From Heterostelium album PN500 (lineage: Eukaryota; Evosea; Eumycetozoa; Acytosteliales; Acytosteliaceae): a stretch of DNA of 64,000 nt. The DNA is taken from the NCBI RefSeq assembly GCF_000004825.1, contig NW_008805064.1, forward strand, positions 2,294,001 through 2,358,000. The letters run 5' to 3'. Shown piece after piece: positions 11,911 through 26,000 of this stretch. How positions within the stretch are numbered: position 1 is the stretch's first letter; each line of letters starts with the position of its first letter. Made by a program: the position numbers and the translations under genes. The notes below the pieces were generated by a model that had not been told where the DNA came from, searched no databases, and was given only the letters and a program-made list of their open reading frames with translations.

Positions 11911-13397
11911 TTATTCAATCCTTGATTTGAAAGGGGTGGATGGTAAAGATTGTGGTTTTGTGGAGTTTGTGGTATTATTACTGCTATTGTTGCTGATGAT
12001 ATTGTTACTGCTCAATCCAGTAAGTGATGTTGACGATGATTTTATGGTTAGTATTATATCTCTGGTGGATTCGATCTGCTTCTGATTGTTGGAATTCGTA
12101 GATTCGTGTATATTGCTACTCGAGGATATGGTGATTGTCGGTGTGTTGAATAGTGGTGATGGTGAGGAGAGTACTTTCTTTCCTATGATCAACAGTAAGA
12201 TACCCACAACAATGGCTACAACTAGCAGTGTTTGCTGATAGTGTCCACCACTTGAAATGTCGGCTAAATTCTTTGTCGTTGTTCCAATATAGACTATCAA
12301 AGAATTCTCTGGTATCAAACCAATGGCAGTCGAATAAATAAATGTTGTAAATGATAGTCTTGTAACCTATTATATATTCAATTAAAGAGTTAGCACAGAG
12401 TGTTATAGGTTGGTATCATTATCATTATCATATTGCTACTACTACTACTACTTACTGCACATAAACTATTTTGTAAACCAAATGGAATCGGTAAAATTCT
12501 TAGTATAATAATGATTTTAAATGGATGGTGTTCAACCATCGATCGAATGGATGACAGCTTTGGGCTGGATTCAATCTTGGACTCTAGCCATTTGACAAAG
12601 AACTTTCTGGTGATCCAAAAACCAAATGCAGCAGAAAGAACACTTCCGACCATCGTTGTTGCAAAACCATGTACAAAGCCATAGACATAACCAGAGGCCA
12701 CAGTCAGCGGAATATATAGACTGAATATTGCCAGTGGAATACCGGTAGGCAAATATGATAGTACAAAAATAAGATTTCCCCAGAGACCTGATTTCTCAAC
12801 TAACTCGAGGAATGCCACCAAGTTATTTGAAAAGTAAAATATACATACAAAGACAATGATCGTCATTGTCAAAAAGGTAAGTGTTGCCGTTAGATTCGAT
12901 GATGACGACGACGACGACAATGGAGATGCCAGAGCAGACTCTGATGGAAGTAAATTCGAGGAGGATGCCGCCGCTTCATCTATATCGATGTCGGCATCAA
13001 CATCGCCATCGTCGTTACTACCATTACTATCGACCTGTATTGAAATGTCGTCAGAGATGACATCGTTGGTGGTATCCTCTACCAACTCATCTGTTTCATC
13101 GAATTTACTACTTGCACCATTCAAAGTATGAGCATGACTATGTTTATGATGACTTTCGTTCATTTTAATACTATCTATATCATTACTATTATTACTACTA
13201 TTACTACTATTACTATTTCTATTATATAATTTTATTGTATGAGTGTGATGATGTCTGTCATCCAAATTGCTTCTTTCACTGTGTAACAGATCTCTCTCTT
13301 CATTGATGTTGTTTGCAGCAGGAGCAACACTAGTTCTTTCGGTTGTACTATTATTATCAATTCTCCGAGCAACTCCTGCTCCAATACCATGAACCAT
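11911..13397 (-). CDS. VTT-domain membrane protein (TMEM64/TVP38, SNARE-associated family)
   Basis: Two exons: 13397-12456 and 12366-11911, phase 0, 465 aa. The first ~170 residues are hydrophilic, with His-, Asn-, Asp- and Ser-rich runs. The membrane region starts at about residue 170 and carries the VTT signatures: SYLPTGIPLAIFSLYIPL, the GFVHGF loop, and RILPIPFGLQNSLCAVTRLS followed by GLIPENSLIVYIG after the splice. This arrangement fits the TMEM64/Tvp38 branch rather than VMP1 or TMEM41B. Such proteins sit in ER/Golgi membranes and members of the clan are lipid scramblases; activity here is inferred. The C-terminal ~110 residues after the last span are polar and Ser/Asn-rich. Confidence 0.85.
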
Positions 13398-13873
13398 TTA
13401 ATACTAATACTCCTTCTTTTGGTTTTCTCTAAATAAATGAGATTCTATATCAACCAACTCTAGATTTTAGTTTCCTCTTATAATATATCTAAAAGCGAAA
13501 GATAAAAAAATAAAATAAAAAAAGAAAGAAACGAAAAATGTCTATAAAAAAATGATTTAAATATTATTGACTTTTACTATGATTGATTGCTTATGTATAG
13601 ATTATTATTAATTGGTTATATAACAAAATTTGTTATTGTTTGTTTTTTTTTTTTAAGCTAATTTTTAATTTGTGACAGCTTGGATTGTCTTTTGGTCGTT
13701 AAAATTAACACACACATCTATTTTTTTATTTTTTTTTATTTTTTTTTTTCAAAAGTTGTGAATGAAAAAAAACTGATTGTTCCGAAACAGTCATGTCTAT
13801 TTTAGTTTTATATGTTTGTTGATAAATTAATTTAATTTTATTTCTTTTTTTTTTTGTCGTTTTATTTATTTTG
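13398..13873. other. Intergenic spacer
   Basis: AT-rich with T-runs; no gene seen. Upstream of the VTT gene and downstream of WDR59. Confidence 0.6.
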
Positions 13874-16800
13874 TTATGGTGAAAAATGTGAATCGATTAA
13901 AATTGATGATGATAAGGTCGAGTTTGATGGGTCAGGTAAAAGATGATGGTGATTGCTGTATTTGTTGTTGCCCGATGCACTTAAAGATAGATTCGACATG
14001 GAGCATTCACATTTGCAACCGGTGGGACACACTGTATGTTTTTTGAACCAGGCTTTCATGTGATCGGTGTGTCCTCCGTGGCCACACAGTACGCAGAAGC
14101 TTGACAATCCTCTCACCGAAATATGACAAATGGCGCACTTGAATGCAAAAATCTTACAGCTAACACAGAAATTATCGACCAAATTACGTTGACACTTAAG
14201 ACATGTGATTTGGAATTGAATGGGTTTCAGAGCATTGCTGTTGTTGTTGTTATTGTTGTTGTTGTTAGCTGACTGGTCGGATACTGTCTGTGGACTCGAG
14301 ACAAACTTCATGAGCTCGGCACGCTTATCGAGTAGCTCCCAACGCAGCAGTATGTCAGAGTACAAATTGAGATATTGGTCGTAGGAACGGCTGTGACTTG
14401 GTGTCAACAGGCAGAAAGATGGGTCGTACCAGTTGTTGCTGATCAGCCCACCAGACATCGATCCACTGATAAAGTGGCTGTGGATGTGACCGTGATGACC
14501 GTGATGACCGTGTGGTTGACTGACTTTTGGAAGAAACTCATCAAAGTTGATCGATCCCTGTGTGAGATTTCCAAAGGAGAGACCTAGTGTCTGTGAAATT
14601 AAATTGGAGTTGGAATGCGAAGGTGAAAGCAAATGCGGTGATTTCGAAGTGTCGTGTTGTTGATTAATATTGATATCCTGAACTCGAGATGTTTGTGTTA
14701 ATTTTTGTGCTGACAATGTTAATAGTCCATATAACATTGAAATCGTTTGTATATCATTTATCTTTATATAATGATTGAATCTGGAAAGTTATTGAAATTT
14801 TAAGATATTAGTATAAACTAACAAAACGTTCAAATAAAAAGAGAAGTGTTTTTTAACTTACAATGATAATACAAATGGTCTACCCATTGGATGTTGTGCC
14901 CATGATTCCTCGAAAGAATCTTGTTTGGCTCGCTTTGATTGTTGAATTTTACCATTGGCACCAAAAAACAATCTCATATCGGTGATCATACCGAGGACAG
15001 ACCACAGCTTTACAAGATCTTTTCTATTTATAGATTTTGCAACCATTTCATTGTGTCTACAAATTTCTTCAATCGTTCCATTTATTCTATAATAAATGAA
15101 TGAATGAATAAGTATTGATTTCAAAAGTTTGTTTTTCTTTTTAAACTTACATATAGTTTTTGGCTAAATATTGACTAATAGGTGAAAGTGGAGATATATC
15201 TAATATTTTGATTTGGTAGTTGATCGTTGGTATATGTTGTTTTATATTCATGTTGACATTGCTACTGGCACTTGCTTGTGAGGATTGGCTTGTTGCAAGT
15301 GGAGAGAGTGCGAATGTGGTTGGTGAAGATCCAAAGCTGGACAAAGACATCTTGTTTTCAGAGTTGTACATTTGATTCATCCCCAGTGGACTATCGTAGA
15401 TAGGAGAGGATGATGTCAATGGATTACCAACAGTGTTGTTGTTGTTGTTGATGGAATTTGATGATGAAAGTACTGTTGCTGCCGATGGAGTTGTTGTGGT
15501 GGTGGTACCTACACATCCAGGTTTGTTGACAATATTCAGCAAATCCTTGTAGGTTCTGGGTGCCGATTGGTTGATCAATGGTCCCTTACCAATGTTATTC
15601 CAAAAGCAAATCAAACGATTATTTCCACCGAATACGGCGCCACACAATCGTGGACATGGCATTGTCTCCATCTGTCGTAGTTGCTGAGTGGTCAGTGATA
15701 TGCTCAGTGAGTTACGGTGTGATGACAGGGAAAAGTCTGCCGGTAGTGTATTGGAGATTGCTGTTGCCCATGATGTTGCTGATTCCTTATAGGAACCAGA
15801 CAATGGTGATTTGTCATTTGATTTAGTTTGTTGTTGTAGTTGTAGATCGTGTTGTTTTTCAAATGATTTCGAAAGTATAAGATTTTTATCGGAGGTGTTT
15901 GTTGGTGAATGAATATGTTTGTTGGTGACGCCAACAATGGTTCGAGGACTGGACAAACTACCATTGCTTACACTGTTTAAAAATCCACTGTTATCTTTAC
16001 TACCACCACCACCACTATTATTGCTACTATTACTAAAACTACTATTATTTAAATTATTATTATTTACATTGTTGTTATTCAGACTTCCACTACCTATCGT
16101 ACTGGCTTGAGTATAATCTTGTATTAGAATATCTTGTAATCCATTGATTGATAATGGACGACTATGTTTAGTTGTAGAAGATGATGATGAGTTATTGTTA
16201 TTATTATTGATATTATTATTGATATTTGTTGAAAGTGAAAGATTTGGGAAACCATCTATACCATTGGTTTCACCCATAATAAAACTATCCTCCATTCCAC
16301 CTGGTGGTACCATCATGTTCGAATCGAAATAATCTTTGTTTCTACCGACTATACTTGCAGGACTCAATGGCGGTAGAATGCCTCTTGCCCTATCCATAAC
16401 GTCCTTCTTTACCAAAACCACAAGTTTCAAGAGACACTGCTCAAAACAAGGTTTACCTGCACGACCTGCTGCAACTTCATTCAAAGACTAAAAACATGTA
16501 TAAATATTAAATATTATTAATAATTATTTAATTTTAAGTTATAAAACAAAAAGAAAGAAAAAAAAAAACAAAAACAATGTAAATGAAATTTTAAAAGAAA
16601 GATAATAGTTAAAATTAAATTTCTGCTAAACATTTACAAATAATATTATTTTTATGTTGAATATTGAATAGTTGTTTTTAGTAATACTGAAAAATAGGAG
16701 ATTTATAAACGAATTGGAATGAACTAATATAAATGGTTTGGTGAATGTTATTTATAATTGATAGATTTTTAAACTATTACCATATTTATATATAAATATA

Positions 16801-19170
16801 GATATTTGGTGGTTGGTTTTGTGTGTGAGTGTGTGTATTATTATAGTTTTAAGTGGAGTGAAATGTGTGAATATTTTTATCATCTGATATTGTATTTGAT
16901 GATGTATAATTCAATTAGGTAAAAGGGGGTGGTGGTTGTTTGCTTATTAGAGTCAAAATAAAAATGAAAAATAAATACAAGACGATTGTGTGTATGTATG
17001 TATGTGTTGTGGGGTGTCAATTTGTTATCGTTTAAAATTGATATCAATAGTTACCTGTATGATCGATATGTTGGTGGTTAGTGATGTAGTGCATGCATTT
17101 GAGATGCACTCGAATCGTGGGAATGCATTCTGTGGGTAGAGCGTTGGGAAGGTAACTCTGAGTTGTACCGATGTGATACTCAGTGAGTCTTGAAGGAAGG
17201 TGTCGTCTTCGGTGCTGTTCGACAACGAGTTGGTACTGCTGTTGATGCTGTTACTACCGCTACCAGCGCCACTACTATTGTTACTGGTGTTGAGCAACGA
17301 CTTGCTTTTGTTGGAAACAGTACAGCTGACGATACAAACACGCTGAGCCAAATTGACCTGTTCAATCTTGAGCGATTTATCAATGAATTTATTCTGAATG
17401 ATCTTGAGTTCGTACTCTAGTTCTTTGGGACCGATGAATTCATCGTTGTGTCCGCCAAGCTGCTGTTCATCCTGTTGCTTTAAAAGCGAGTAGCTCGACT
17501 CGATCGCTTCTTTCTCTGACGAAGACGACGACAAACTATGCATTATTCCAGTGGAATTCGCATGCTGCTGCTGATTATTACTCGCCGTTGTTCCGCTATT
17601 TGTATTACTACCGCTATTGTTGCTGCTGCTGTTGCTACCGCTATTGTTACTGCTACCGCTGTTATTACCACTGTTGTTATTGCTGCTGTTGCTGCTGTTG
17701 TTGCTGCCATTGGATGATGTCGACATTGCAATGTCGGCAAGTTGTCCACTGGCAGATTGATTGTGATGGTTGTTATCGGAGTGAGCAATACTAGTTGCTG
17801 AGCGTGTCGATGCATTGGTGTTTCCGGTTGGTATGTAGTCGATTCCACACGCCGCCTTTACATTGTTCTCCAACTTCCACAGTCTCAAATTCTGATCTTT
17901 CGACCACGATACAATCTGAATGTCCTTGTCACCAGGGTTGTTCTTCACTCTGAAATCAAAAGATCGTACACAATCGGTGTGTCCAATCAAAGTGGTCACT
18001 GGCATACTCAAATCATTAAGATTCCACATTCTAATACTGTTTTCTCCTCTATCGGATATAGTAACAACACCTTTTCCAATTGGCTATTTTAAAGCGTAAT
18101 ATATTAGTAACCCAACAATAACAAATAACAACAACAACCCAATAACAATATATAGCATACCAAATACTTTGCTCTTAATACAGGATGAGAAGTAGAGATA
18201 ATAGATTTCGGTTGAAGATTTGGATAAGACCAGATCTTGACAGATTTGTCTTGACTGCATGTCAAAATCTCATAGGGATCGTGAGGTGACCAATCGATAC
18301 CATATACCTTTGTTGTATGTACTGTTGTATTCAACTCTGTAGTTTCTTTCTACAATTTGATAAAGATTTTGTTTTGTTTGATTAGTATTTGAATTTCATT
18401 GTGTTTGTTTTGTTTGCTTTTCTTTTCTATGCTCTATGCTTTGTTGTTTTTTGCTTACTCTAAGATCCCAAATCATCAGATTACTCTCATGTGCCGATGC
18501 CAATACATGTGAATTGAACTTGTTCCATTTAACTTGAATACCACTGAGTATATGTGAATTCAATGCCTTGAGCTTCATGACTCTCTTGGGCGATCGAAGA
18601 TCCCAGAGATTGACAAACGAGTCAGCCGATGTCGTAGCCAATATATCCTTATCGAACAAACTCCAACTAAGATCACTGATCGGTCTCTGATGTGATACAA
18701 ACTGATTTAACAATGGATACTTATTATTTATATCCCAAATAGATGCATCATGATTTGACTGAATAATAATAATAATAATAATAATAAAATAATTTCGAGA
18801 TAATGATTAGTTTCTATCGATTCGATTTTGATAAGCTATCATTATCATTTCATTTTTGATAATCAAAACAACTTACAGATGATGCGATCAAGTTTGGTGC
18901 TTGTGTATTCCAATCGACTACACCAACTTCCCATTTACTCTGTTGTATGAAACACTTTGCATTCTTTAGAGTGTCGAGATCAACAATCTGCAATGCTTTC
19001 TTTCCACCCAAACACACAAAGTTACCTTCCTTATTGACTGCAATCGAATTGATGATTTCATTGTACTTTAAATTAAAGTTTTCTTTATACGTATTGACAT
19101 GATTATTACTAACAATATCCTGTTGATGTTGATGTTGTTGCTGTTGATGAAGATATTGTTGACTCGTCAT
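13874..19170 (-). CDS. wdr59: WDR59, GATOR2 complex subunit
   Basis: Seven exons: 19170-18877, 18758-18459, 18349-18161, 18083-17055, 16487-15151, 15086-14862, 14780-13874; 1426 aa, with every phase agreeing. WDR59 is part of GATOR2, which relays amino-acid status to TORC1 at the lysosome. The N-terminal ~350 residues are WD40 repeats (LIWDL, VNLWDLRSPK, VKIWSYP, RMWNLND, LRLWKLE). An RWD domain follows a long Ser/Asn/Gly linker and spans about 465-640 across the 567-bp fourth intron. The segment LFNHYIKINDIQTISMLYGL resembles the WDR59/WDR24 helical region. The C-terminus holds the paired zinc-ribbon/RING (CLKCQRNLVDNFCVSCK, then CAICHISVRG, CVLCGHGGHTDHM, CPTGCKCEC). It is longer than human WDR59 because of low-complexity inserts. 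Confidence 0.93.
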
Positions 19171-20040
19171 TATTACTTTACTTTTATTACTATCTTAACT
19201 AACAATTATTATTTATATATATATTCTCTTTTTTTTCTTTTTTTTTTTTTTACAAATCTTTTTTTTTTTTATATTTGGTATTACAAAATTATTTGTTTCA
19301 CTCAATCTCTTATCTATCTCTTATCTATTATATTATATTTAAATGAATGAATGAATGAATATTATTCTAATGTCAATGATGTTTGTTTGTATATATTATA
19401 TGTATGATATGATATGATTGTTGTTGTCTTTAACACTGCTGTATACAATTATTATTAAGTGTTGCTTATAATGATAAACACATTATTTACTTATAAAGAC
19501 ATCATTAACTTTTGTAATCTAGTTTTTAAAACTTTAGAAGAGAGAGAAGTGAAATGAAATTTAAATTGAAACTTGTTATAATAGTTAAATTATATAACTA
19601 TCTATATGAATGAAATGATGATTGAGATTATTTTAATGAATAAATTTATCTATAAAAAAAATTGGGAAAACAAAATTTTTGAAAAGGTTTTTTTTTTTTT
19701 TTTTAATAAAAAATATTTGATTTTTGTTATTCGTCTATCCGCTCCTCTATGATGTTTTTGGACAGATCAGTGCGGATTTAAGCTTATTGGAATTTTTTTT
19801 TGTTAACAAACAAAAAAATCAATATAAAAAAAAATGACAATAAAAAACCATTCATAATTCAATCAAAATCATCATCAATGGGTGTGCAGTGAATGTCGAC
19901 ATCCAATTATATGTTCAATGAATTTAAACAAGTATACTGGTTTTTTTATTATTATTATAATTTTATTAATCACTTATAAAGTGTTGTCAATTCGAATAGA
20001 TAGACAAGATGATGAGGATGATTGATTGGTTGTGTTGTAA
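19171..20040. other. Intergenic spacer
   Basis: About 870 bp of AT-rich DNA with T-runs and an AATG tetranucleotide repeat at 19342-19361. It includes the WDR59 promoter and the 3' end of the SWR1-class gene. No gene seen. Confidence 0.6.
19342..19361. repeat. (AATG)n microsatellite
   Basis: Five tandem AATG units. Confidence 0.9.
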
Positions 20041-23000
20041 TTACATTGGAGGTTGTTGTTGTTGCTGTTGTTGTTGTTGGAAGTTTTGTATCTGTGCTTG
20101 TATCGATGGTTGATTTACTTGAGGTGGAGTTGAGACTGATGTGGTCGTTGGAGGTGTGGCGATGGCAATCGGTGTGGCTTGTGCAGCTGCAGCGGCAGCG
20201 GCGGCAGCGGCAGCAGCTTTTGCTTTTTTGGTCTTGGGTGCAGCAGGATCTTTTTTGGCACGTTTGGAGGTCGGTTTTGAAGGAGGTGCAACTACCGGTT
20301 GTGCTGGTACGGCCACAACCGGCTGCTGAATTGGAACTTGTGTCATTGCAGCAGTTTCGGGTTGTTGGAGTTGTTGTGTTTGCTGTACATATTGTTGTTG
20401 TTGTTGTTGTGGTGCTGTAGTAACACTGATGTTGATGTTTGGTGGTGGCTTACCAATCATTTGTTGTGGTGGTTGTGGTTGCATTGGCTGATTGCCATAC
20501 ATCATCTGCTGTTGCTGTTGTTGTTGCTGTTGTTGTGCGGTCATCATTGGATTGGGATAAGCTTGATTCTGCATTGGAATGTTTGGTATGATGGTTGTTT
20601 TTGCACCCATCATATTCAATGGGACACCTACCATATTTCGCTGACCCATTGGATTCTGTTGCTGCTGTTGCGGCAGTGGAATGGGAATGGCCATTTGTGG
20701 TGGGTTTACGGGGATCTGCATTCCACCTGGAATTTGCTGTGACATATTCATTTGATTGCCGTGCATCATCATTGGCTGTTGCATTCCACCCATTGGCACA
20801 CCTATTCCTGCTCCAGAGCCAGTTGACATATTCATAGGAATCTGTTGCTGTTGCTGCTGATTTGGTAGTTGTTGTTGATTGGGAAGTTGTTGTTGTTGTT
20901 GTTGGTTGGCGAGTTGTTGTTGTTGTTGTTGCTGCTGTTGTGGATTGTTATTACCAATGGAAGATGGTATTTGTGATGCCATACGTTGTGCAGCTGCTTG
21001 TTGCTGTTGTTGTTGTTGTTTGAGTGCACGCTCTTTGATGAATCTCTGGGTGGAGAGAAGTGCAAGTTCCGATGGGGTCTTGGAGGTGGGTTGAATGACG
21101 TTGGTGTTGTGTGACATATGAATACCTTTGTTCTCGATCAACGATACGGTGCCCTGACGACAGATCAACTTGTTGGAAGCTATCGACTTGCGTACACAAT
21201 CGAGCAGTGTGTAGGGGAATGGACCTTCGTGGGTGGTCGACTCTGATGAAGAGACTTTCTTCTCGGAGCCAGAGAGCCCGGCCTCCTTTGGGAACAGCGC
21301 TTTGTAACGCTCGGCACACTGCAGCTTCGATCGGTGGAATCGAACAACCTGCGCAAACAACGATTGTTGCAAAAGGTAGGCAACGAGATCCCAATTCTGT
21401 CCGTAGGTACGTACAGCATCCAATATGATGGCGTCCTCTTGTGGATACCAAGGCGGACCTTGGAGTAGTTCCATCTGGGTGAGCAGGACGTTGGAGACGC
21501 CGCCAGTTGATTGTCCGGCGACTGCGATCGATCCGCCAGGTGTAAGTGGTGTACCTGTACCTTCGTCCCCAGATGGCTCACTTGTTTTACTCTTACGAAG
21601 CAGTCTCGATGTTCCGAATAGTCCACCTTGTTTGTTGGCGGAACCACGTTTCTTATTGGAACCACTTCCGTCGGCTACGCTGTTGTCGTCGCCAATAGCC
21701 ATTGGATCCAAATCGGCGGATGACGTCTTGTTGCTGTTGATCATCATCTCTACGTTCTCTGCCAACTCCTCGAATTCATCGGTGTTGACGCCAGCTGTAG
21801 AATTGGTGATGATAATATCGTCGGGACGTAAACGCTTGTCGGAAGCGCCACTCGAACCGTTGGTAGGTGTTCCAACAGTGGATCCGTTGAGTCCACCCTT
21901 CTTCTTCTTGTTCTCCTTGTTGAGTTGTGAACTCTTCTCCTTCGACTTTTTGAGTTCCTTCTTCTCCTTGGCTTTGCGCTCCTCCTCGAGACGCATCTTC
22001 TCGCGCTTGTCTTTCTCCTTCTTCTTCTTGATGAGCATTCTCTTCTCTTTCTCTTTCTCTTTGGTAAATTGTTTTGAATAGACATACTGATTGGCAGTCT
22101 GCTTGATAATCTTTCCTCTCATGAGTTTTGATCGACTCGGCTTGGCGAACGATTCAAAAGAAATGGTTGGTGGCGATGGTGGATATAAATAATGGTAGTG
22201 CTGATGATAGTACTCGTCTTGATCTTTGAGAACCTGTTCAAATAGATTCTCAGGAATGGGTTCTTGCATTGGTGCCAAATACCATTGTTCTTCATCTGGC
22301 TCGGGCAATGCTTCGAGTAACTCACCAAAAAGTAACAGAGAGGACTGAAACTCTTCACTATTTATTCCACTCAACTAGTTGGTTTTAATTGTTAATAAAA
22401 CGATAATATGTATATTGTTAGTTAATGTTGACCAGTTTGTTTTAAAACTTCACAATCAATCTTACCTCAAAAAAAAGCATGTCTTTTTCAGCTTCTTCTT
22501 CGATCGTTGTGGATTTAGGTTGTTTTATAACCTCTATATGACTTAGTTTACCTTTTTTTGATGGACGAAAACTTTCTTTGTTGGTGGGCGCGACTCCATT
22601 GGTTTCTAGGGCATCGTTATCTTCCATCTCTGGCTCTGAATCATCATTATCAGAGACGATATCTTTGGTCTTCTGTACAGATGGTTCAGCATCTTGTTCA
22701 TCTTTCATCTCTTCATCTTCTTCTTCTTGTTCCTCTTGATTTTCAATTGGATCATTTACATATGTTGTAATATTTTCCAAATACCTCAACGCAAACCTAA
22801 TCAAAAAAAAAAAAATAAACATAATTAAAATTGAATTCGTATTAAATTAATTAGTTCTTTAAATTAGTTAGATACATACTTTTGTATTGGATTCAAATAA
22901 TCTTCAACTAAATCTTGTTGTTGTTTAAGTTCCTCTGCGAATATCGATTCAATCGATGCCTCTTTGTTGTTGTTGTTGTTGGAGATGGGTGGTGTAGTTA

Positions 23001-26000
23001 CTGAGCTACCTCCACCGGCACTCTCTTCGTCAAACTCTTGGAACTCTGAGGCTTGTTCTTTCTGAGCGCTACGGAGTGCTGCGACATCCGACTCGTCTTC
23101 GACTTTCTCTGTTGCATTCTCCCACTCTTGTTGAGTCATCTTGAGTGCCGAGGTGATACTGCTCTTCTTGTTCGATATGATCTCACTGAAATCGAGATTC
23201 TTAAAGAAATCAGTGGTGAACTCTCCACCCTGGATGACGACATCGTCGAGCTGACGCTTCTGATTCGACTTTCTAAGGATGTTCTCTTCGATTGTGTGTT
23301 GGGTGATCAAACGATAGATGTTGACCTCTCTTGTCTGTCCAATACGATGACAACGATCCTGTGCCTGTGCATCCATCGATGGATTCCAGTCGGTGTCGTA
23401 AAAGATAACGGTGTCGGCACCAGTCAAATTCAGTCCGAGACCACCACTACGAGTGGACAGGATGAATAAAAAGATCTTGTTGTCACGGTTGAATCGCTCA
23501 GCCAAGTACTGACGACGATCTACCTTGGTGGAACCGTCCAGTCTGAGATAGGTGTATCCATGGAGATTCAAGAACGATTCAAAGACATCGAGCATTCTTG
23601 TCCATTGTGTAAAGATGAGTGCACGATGTCCGTTGGTCTTCAAGTTACGCAGCAGCTTGGCCAATGCCTGGAGCTTTCCACAGTCGTATTGAATCAGCTT
23701 TTTGTCTGGGAAATAGAGTGACTGACGCTTGTATGACTCGCGGAGTGGATCGACGCTGTCACGCAGCGAGAGAATTCCACTTTGGAATCGCTCGTCCTCC
23801 ATGGATTTCGATGGTCGGGGGTGTGAAGCTATCAGACGGATTGGGGGAGCACGTGTCTTTGGAATGAGACAAACAAACTGCTCGATCATAGGTCGCATAG
23901 CCAGCTCTCGTTGTGTCGGTGTGAGAATCATGTTGAGTAGAGCATCGGGATAGTTGAGATACTCGCGAGGGTCGTTGGCGAGTTTGTGAATGTCGGCAAC
24001 CATGTTGGCGATGGTTACCGATGCAATACAGTCACGACCGTACAACGGTTTGTTAAAGGAACGTCGACGCAGAATGATGGCGCGCTCCAGTGTTTCGCGC
24101 TGGCGAGCAGCGGCATACTCTTGGCGCGCGGCAATAAAACTATCAAGACAGGACTGTGGACCTGGGAGTGAAACTTTAATCGAGAGTGAATGTGGCAGCT
24201 CACGTATTCTGTTGTCAGAGGGCGTCAGCTCGATGATTGAGTTGGTGTCCATCGAGCAGAGTCGCGACTCGTAGTCGGTCAGCTGTAGGTTGAGCAGATC
24301 GAGGTTGATCGAGCCGATTGGACTGTCGTCGAGCACCGTAGTAAAGACACCGTTTGTCTCATAGAACACAGGATCGCAGCCGAATGGACTGATAATTGGA
24401 CGTGGCTCATACAAATCTGGATGATTACAAACCTTACGGAGTTGCATTAGGATATTTACAATTGAGAAGTAGTTGCCGGTGGCCAGTGTTGTCTGGGTGG
24501 ACTGCGCGTTGATGAACTCCTCGTAGAGATAACGTTGGCGACGCGACAACTGGCATGGCACGATATGTGTGTGTTTGCCTGGCATCTGTTTCTCGACGTC
24601 TTTCTTGAGACGACGCAGCAGGAATGGACGGAGCACAGAGTGAAGTCGACCAACGAGTTCGTCGTTGATTCCGGTGCCACCTTCGATGGCGCCAGTCATA
24701 GGATTGGCGAACCAGTCGGAGAATTCACGATGCGAAGCAAAAATGTCGGGCATCAGGAAATGCATGAGTGACCACAACTCCATCAGGTTGTTCTGGAGCG
24801 GTGTTCCGGTGAGGAGCAGACGTCGAGCGGCGTTAAAGTGCAACATTGTCTGCCAACGCTGGGACTTGAAATTCTTGATGGAATGCGCTTCGTCGAGGAT
24901 CATGTATTCCCAACGTCGACGACGGAACATCAGTTGATCGGTGATGATCGTCGAGTAGGATGCAATGCAAACATGGAAAGAGTTTGCTTTGGACCAACCC
25001 TTACGCAACTCTTTTCTCTCCTTTTGTGAACCGTGGTATGTCAGCACTTTGAAAGCTGGACACCAACGCTTGAACTCCATCTCCCAATTGAAGAGAACAC
25101 TCGAGGGAACTACCACCAAATGTGGTCCCCAAATACCCTTCTCAACCGCCAGATAGGCAAGTAGCGATATAGTTTGTATGGTCTTTCCAAGACCCATCTC
25201 ATCGGCCAGAACACCATTGAGATTCTTCTCATAGAGACTGACCAGCCAATCCAAACCGATATGTTGGTACTCTCTAAGAGTTCCCTTCATCAAGAACGGT
25301 ACTTTTGTCTTCACTTTGGTTGTTTTCAGAGTGAAACCAGTTGGTTGCGACACCAACTTGTCATCGTCATCTGCAGCCTCCTCTTCTTCCTCTTCGTCGA
25401 TCATGTCGGTATCCATCTCCTTTACATGTCCAGCAATCAACTCATCGATTGGCATTGAACTTTCAGCTTCCAACAAAGCAAGATCTTCCTCCTCTTCCTC
25501 TTCTTCTTCATCCTCTTCCAACTCGTCATCTTCCTCCAGATCGTCTTCCTCTTGATACTCCTCATCGGAATCATCGTCATCGTCATCTTTATTCTGGTTG
25601 ATAACTTTGCTCAGCTTGTCGGGATCCGCCAAGATATCTCTCAGCGAGTAATGAGTACGATCGACCTCTGTCACCTGTGTCTTGGCACGCTCTCTCAGAC
25701 CTTCGGCCATCATATTGGAGAACTGTTCGGTACGGTTGACTATCTCATCGAGTTGTTTCTCACGTTCGACTTTGAGTGCTGACTCCTGTGCCATCTTATC
25801 TTTGTAAGTGATAAGTTTGCCAATCTGTTGCCAGAATCTCTTTACTTCACGCGCAATGGCAGCAGACACACGTCGCTTCCTGGCTTCTTCTTCACGAGTG
25901 GCACGTTCCTCTGCTGTTTGAACATCTAAATGATATCTATTGACATCTTTCACCAAGAGTTTGGTGATTCTCGTTTTTAACTTTCTGGTTCGTGCGAAAT

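Noticed and set aside
20041-22374. Long open frames on the plus strand and in other frames opposite the SWR1-class exon
   Set aside because: They are shadows of the CAA/CAG-rich coding strand (poly-Leu, poly-Cys, poly-Val products) with no family match.
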